From the NCBI RefSeq assembly GCF_015100155.1, contig NZ_JACKZA010000001.1, positions 186,001 to 250,000 on the forward strand: a stretch of DNA of 64,000 nt. The letters run 5' to 3'. This document shows, piece by piece, positions 62,343 to 64,000 of the stretch. The notes beneath the pieces were generated by a model that was given only the letters and a program-made list of their open reading frames with translations, was not told the origin of the DNA and did no database searches. How positions within the stretch are numbered: the stretch's first letter is position 1; each line of letters opens with the position of its first letter. Made by a program: the position numbers and the translations under genes. This DNA is from Acidithiobacillus sp. HP-2 (GTDB lineage Bacteria; Pseudomonadota; Gammaproteobacteria; Acidithiobacillales; Acidithiobacillaceae).

Positions 62343-63069
62343 AGCAGGCAGCCATCGCTGGTGGATCATTTATGATCAGGACGAACATCGGGTTATTGAT
62401 TCCAATGTTTACGTCATGGAGTCGAAGGGACAAAGCATCATCCTTGATCCGGGAGGATTTGAGATTTTCCCCCAGGTATTTGCAGCCATGGTGGAGGTCA
62501 TTCCGCCTTCCAGCCTGAAAGCAGCCTTTGTTTCACATCAGGACCCCGATATTGCTTCCAGCTTGCCGCTTTGGCATGCCTGTAACGATAAAATGGAATG
62601 GTACGTTCCCAAGCTATGGGAAGGTTTTATTCGTCATTATGGTGCGCTCAATGCACCGCTGCAAAACATTTCAGATGAAGGCGGGGAGGTGATGATTGGA
62701 GGGCGGCGGCTGGAATTTATACCGGCTCACTACCTGCATTCTTCAGCCAATTTTCATGTTTATGACCCAGAAGCTAAAATCCTGTTTTCCGGTGATGTGG
62801 GTGCCGCATTATTACCCCCCGGCCATGACGCCTGGGTAGATCGACGCGATAACACCGGTCGCGCTTTTGAAGAACATATCAAAAAAGCCAAATATTTTCA
62901 TGAACGCTGGATGCCTTCCAATGCCGCCAAGAAAAACTGGATAGAGCGGGTGAGTCAATTGGATATACAACATCTCTGCCCTCAGCATGGGGCTATTTAT
63001 AGTGGTGACAACGTTAAGCGTTTTCTGGACTGGTTCGACAAAATCAATGTTGGCACGGCCATCATCTAA
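62320..63069 (+). CDS. Di-iron oxygen-binding protein (ODP), metallo-beta-lactamase fold
   Basis: A 249-residue protein of the flavodiiron-type MBL fold without a flavodoxin domain. Metal ligands appear in FVSHQDPDIASSL (H-x-D-x-D), HYLHSSANFHVYD (His), ILFSGDVG (Asp) and LCPQHGAIYSG (His). The IDSNVYVMES start and CPQHG end are those of ODP, the di-iron protein that in Treponema denticola acts as an O2/Fe(II) sensor for CheA-based chemotaxis. The FDP glutamate ligand position (HxExD) is Asp here, as far as I can see. It overlaps the preceding gene and is followed after 21 bases by a receptor. Confidence 0.82.
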   Translation: MKAAPVFEAGSHRWWIIYDQDEHRVIDSNVYVMESKGQSIILDPGGFEIFPQVFAAMVEVIPPSSLKAAFVSHQDPDIASSLPLWHACNDKMEWYVPKLWEGFIRHYGALNAPLQNISDEGGEVMIGGRRLEFIPAHYLHSSANFHVYDPEAKILFSGDVGAALLPPGHDAWVDRRDNTGRAFEEHIKKAKYFHERWMPSNAAKKNWIERVSQLDIQHLCPQHGAIYSGDNVKRFLDWFDKINVGTAII

Positions 63070-63090
63070 TAATCAGCGGAGGAAAAAATT

Positions 63091-64000
63091 ATGGATAGAA
63101 TAGCACTCGAAGAATATGCGAAATCACTTTTGGATCCCTTACCTAGCCTGGAAATGCTCTGTGAAGCGGATGAGGCCATGGAAAATGTCATTTTTTACAT
63201 GAATCCCGCAGCGCTAAGTATCATGAATTTTCATCATCAAAAATTAAATCCTCTATTACGCGGCGCAGATGTGCGCAACGCCCTGCATTACTCCATTCAT
63301 CAATTTCATAAAGATCCGGAACGGATTCGCAATATCTTTAGGGAGTTAGCTAAGGGAAACATCAAGCAACATCAAGCAGAGCTAAAACTGGGAAAAATTG
63401 TTTTTGGGTTAAATTTTACTTTGTTACGCGACACTTCCGGGTCGCCTATTGCCTATCATGCCAGCTGGCAGGACCTGAGCGATCAGCGTCGTGTTGACGA
63501 ACTATCAACAAGCAGTTCCAGAAATGCCAACGACAACGCGCAAACCCTCTCCCGCACTACGGCCGAAGTGGACGAAGCCATGGAGACCGTCAATAAAAAT
63601 CTGATTTTGCTGGAAAAAACCAGCGAAGAAAACCATCAGGCCACTGCATCACTCACGGGTCAGGTGGTCGCTATCAGTCGAATTGCCCAGACCATTCGTG
63701 AAATAGCCTATCAAACCAATCTTCTGGCACTGAATGCGGCCATTGAAGCCGCTCGTGCCGGAGAGCATGGCCGAGGCTTTGCGGTAGTTGCAGACGAAGT
63801 GCGCAATCTCTCCAAACGCGTACAGGAAGCCACTGACGAGGTTCAAAATAACATTTCAAGGATCACTGCAACTGCCCAAAATATTGATACCGTTGCACAG
63901 AAAAATCAGCATCAGGCCCAACAATCCATGGATGTTACCCAAAATTTGCGCAAGGAAATAAAAAGCCTTCGCACGCTGGCACTTTTCATGTCTCTGAACG
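63091..64000 (+). CDS. Soluble PAS-type chemoreceptor (partial)
   Basis: The frame opens at ATG 63091 behind GGAGGAAAAAATT and runs off the window after 303 residues. An N-terminal PAS-like domain (about 10-140; [13 protein letters not shown], then [17 protein letters not shown]) precedes a receptor signalling hairpin with the tip [40 protein letters not shown]. No transmembrane segment or HAMP domain is present, so it is cytosolic. Placed directly after ODP, it is the candidate receptor that reads ODP state into the CheA array. Only a short stretch past the tip is visible, so the C-terminus is unknown. Confidence 0.92.
   Translation, partial: MDRIALEEYAKSLLDPLPSLEMLCEADEAMENVIFYMNPAALSIMNFHHQKLNPLLRGADVRNALHYSIHQFHKDPERIRNIFRELAKGNIKQHQAELKLGKIVFGLNFTLLRDTSGSPIAYHASWQDLSDQRRVDELSTSSSRNANDNAQTLSRTTAEVDEAMETVNKNLILLEKTSEENHQATASLTGQVVAISRIAQTIREIAYQTNLLALNAAIEAARAGEHGRGFAVVADEVRNLSKRVQEATDEVQNNISRITATAQNIDTVAQKNQHQAQQSMDVTQNLRKEIKSLRTLALFMSLN

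Overview
The window is one almost continuous polar-flagellum and chemotaxis locus of a Gram-negative proteobacterium. It encodes the L- and P-rings (FlgH, FlgI), a FlgJ with a muramidase domain, FlhF/FlhG, the sigma-54-type regulators FleQ and FleS/FleR, sigma-28 FliA with anti-sigma FlgM, CheZ, and two stator sets (MotAB and MotCD). The gene set and order resemble Pseudomonas/Xanthomonas-type systems. The roughly 50% GC content, the FliW/CsrA pair and the di-iron oxygen sensor make me think of a motile acidophilic chemolithotroph such as a non-ferrooxidans Acidithiobacillus, but this is only a guess.

Layout. (1) 1-3160 is a decayed edge: a cheB remnant with a nonsense codon, an EAL-HDOD protein, an HDOD protein with a truncated receiver, and a fragment of a Tn3-type resolvase. 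(2) 3111-5985 is a small sigma-28 operon on the minus strand, fliS-like/fliL/motA/motB. (3) 6029-8585 holds two diguanylate cyclase genes on the plus strand; the first has its own sigma-54 promoter. (4) 8564-26510 is the export, basal body and polar-placement superoperon on the minus strand: fliE-F-G-H-I-J-K-M-N-O-P-Q-R, flhB-A-F-G, fliA, motC, and a 51-residue ORF. (5) 26514-37444, minus strand, holds fleR-fleS-fleQ, a PilZ-like gene, fliS, fliD, flaG and two flagellin genes. (6) 37656-42926 holds a Uma2-family gene and a 1567-residue multidomain glycosyltransferase/methyltransferase. (7) 42955-54015, minus strand, is hook, rod and ring: flgL, flgK, a flgN-like gene, flgJ-I-H-G-F-E-D-C-B. (8) 54176-56564, plus strand, is flgA, flgM, flgN, csrA, fliW; ycgR (minus) follows. 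(9) 57499-64000, plus strand, is motD, a 208-bp inverted-repeat element, then cheY-cheZ-cheA, an MCP-tip-like protein, a di-iron oxygen sensor (ODP) and a soluble PAS-type chemoreceptor cut by the window edge.

Regulation can be read directly. Seven convincing sigma-54 (-24/-12) elements lie before a GGDEF gene, fliK, fliE, flagellin 2, flgB, flgA and cheY. Five sigma-28 elements with a constant 12-base spacer lie before the cheB remnant, the fliS-like/motAB operon, flagellin 1, flgN-like/flgK/flgL/glycosyltransferase and flgM. Flagellin 1 has a leader with a GGA hairpin loop and a GGA Shine-Dalgarno, fitting the CsrA/FliW pair encoded 20 kb away.

The most interesting segment is the end of the window. 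There CheY, CheZ and CheA share an operon with a predicted O2/Fe(II)-binding di-iron protein, a small protein resembling a stripped-down chemoreceptor tip, and a cytosolic receptor. No intact cheR, cheB or cheW is present in the window.
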